Source of the DNA: Zygotorulaspora mrakii
Taxonomy: Eukaryota > Ascomycota > Saccharomycetes > Saccharomycetales > Saccharomycetaceae
Direction: 5' to 3'
Length of the DNA: 64,000 nt
NCBI RefSeq assembly: GCF_013402915.1
Contig: NC_050720.1
Coordinates: 124,001 to 188,000, forward strand
The notes beneath the pieces were generated by a model that did no database searches, had not been told where the DNA came from, and saw nothing but the letters and a program-made list of their open reading frames with translations. The position numbers were made by a program, and so were the translations under genes. Positions 63,119-64,000 of the stretch are shown here, piece by piece. Numbering within the stretch: the first letter of the stretch is position 1; each line of letters opens with the position of its first letter.

Positions 63119-64000
63119 CCCAAAGAATTATCCTACTACCGCCAGATTGTATAGTAAGATTTTTGGACAAAACCACTATAACTAACCTGAGTAGCAATTG
63201 TCAAAATTCAGAATTAGTCTTCCAAACTTGCCGGATATTCTTTGATGATTAACTACTGCAAGAAAGGAGGTTAAATTCCCAATTTTATTTTTTATTTATT
63301 TTTCAGGTTTATGCCTTTTCATCACTTTTGTCATATGCCCGCAAGGCTGTATATAAAAAGGAATTATCCCCAGAATTTCTGAAGATCAGAAGATCATTAC
63401 AGCGCATAGAGCTCAGAATTGACGACTAGCTGGTGCCCTTGAACACACTTTAATATCTCAAAGGAATTCATTGCTACCAACACTGATTTCCTCTTCTTTC
63501 GTCATTTTCAGGTGGTTTCCAGAAATATTACGTAACCGCTTTAGATATGGTAATGAAACCGTCCAAGAGATGAAAAAGCGATTTGAATTGAAGTCGTGTA
63601 ACGCTTTTCAAAATATTCGAGATTCCGCAATGCCCTTACAGCTGAGAGCTCTCTGTTAAGCACTAATTGCCCTACGATTTACCGCTTTTGTGCTCCCACC
63701 TTTTGTTCTATTGTCGCGTCACAAATTAGTCTAAAAAGATACACTAATTTATAAAACTCAAGATTGAAACAGGTTGTAATGCTCAATTTCAGGGACTCGG
63801 CATGAATCATAAGCATTTGACGACATGCTCCTCATATAAAAGTAAATTTGAATGAATTTCCATATATAAGTCACGAGACTACCATTTTACTAGTTATAGC
63901 TCCATTTTGCTTATTGCCTGAAAAATTTTATACTCATCTCATCTCATCGCATACTTGAGCAATGTGGAAAAAACAAGACACAAACATCTGACCAAGCATT
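63119..64000. promoter_or_regulatory. Region upstream of ITC1 to the right edge
   Basis: 882 bp with no recognised gene. It serves the ITC1 promoter and, at its right end, the promoter of the next gene, marked by an RRPE and PAC pair (63919-63950). A short ORF at 63471-63659 lacks an ATG start and looks spurious. Confidence 0.5.
63919..63950. promoter_or_regulatory. RRPE and extended PAC pair at the right edge
   Basis: TGAAAAATTTTA (63919-63930) matches the RRPE. The minus-strand GCGATGAGATGAGATGAG (63950-63933) contains a full PAC element. The pair predicts a ribosome biogenesis gene just beyond the window. In S. cerevisiae the gene divergent from YPL216W is BMS1 (YPL217C), which fits. Confidence 0.65.

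Noticed and set aside
63471..63659. 62-codon ORF upstream of ITC1
   Set aside because: It starts with TTG and shows no recognisable features.

Overview
The window is budding-yeast nuclear DNA, compact and mostly AT-rich. It carries intron-containing ribosomal protein genes with GTATGT/TACTAAC splice signals and about 29 genes, nearly all recognisable as orthologues of Saccharomyces cerevisiae genes. The gene order interleaves two S. cerevisiae regions, one on chromosome VII (YGL067-076 and YGL129-133) and one on chromosome XVI (YPL198-216). Genes that form duplicate pairs in S. cerevisiae (RPS0A/B, RPL7A/B, MPS2/CSM4, AFT1/AFT2, PUS1/PUS2, ITC1/YPL216W) appear here at a single locus. That is the pattern of a Saccharomycetaceae species that did not go through the whole-genome duplication (Zygosaccharomyces, Torulaspora, Zygotorulaspora or a relative). 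I cannot name the species from sequence alone.

Layout. 1-8.6 kb: the start of a YGR210C-like GTPase gene, ZPR1, SLI1, FRE8 and RPS0; this matches S. cerevisiae YGR210-214 and YLR047-048. Between RPS0 and RPL7 the matching S. cerevisiae region changes. 9-27 kb: RPL7 (two introns, with a box C/D snoRNA in the second), the Smr-domain gene YPL199C, MPS2, HSF1, AFT1, RPB9, MNP1, TPK2, HRR25 and NPY1. 27-45 kb: PGC1, SGF73, ALG2, a DUF1992/DNAJC28-like gene I cannot match to S. cerevisiae, TYW1, RKM1, a possible 55-residue small gene, IPL1, MRH4, SRP72 and NIP7. 45-63 kb: PUS1 (with an intron that the S. cerevisiae gene lacks), RSM23, CEG1, SNT2, LEA1, THI6, CBP3 and ITC1. The right edge holds a ribosome-biogenesis type promoter; the next gene is probably BMS1.

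The genes are ordinary housekeeping and regulatory genes and do not form an operon-like system. There are some regulatory links inside the window. The iron regulator AFT1 is present, and core Aft1 sites lie upstream of both the metalloreductase gene FRE8 and AFT1 itself. PAC plus RRPE element pairs mark NIP7 and the right edge. An exact Rpn4 (PACE) site precedes SLI1. I saw no transposon, LTR, tRNA, centromere or CRISPR array.

The most useful second-look items are the PUS1 intron, the 55-codon ORF between RKM1 and IPL1, the DUF1992 gene, a 180-bp block of about 62% GC upstream of RPS0, and two adjoining 9-bp minisatellites inside AFT1.
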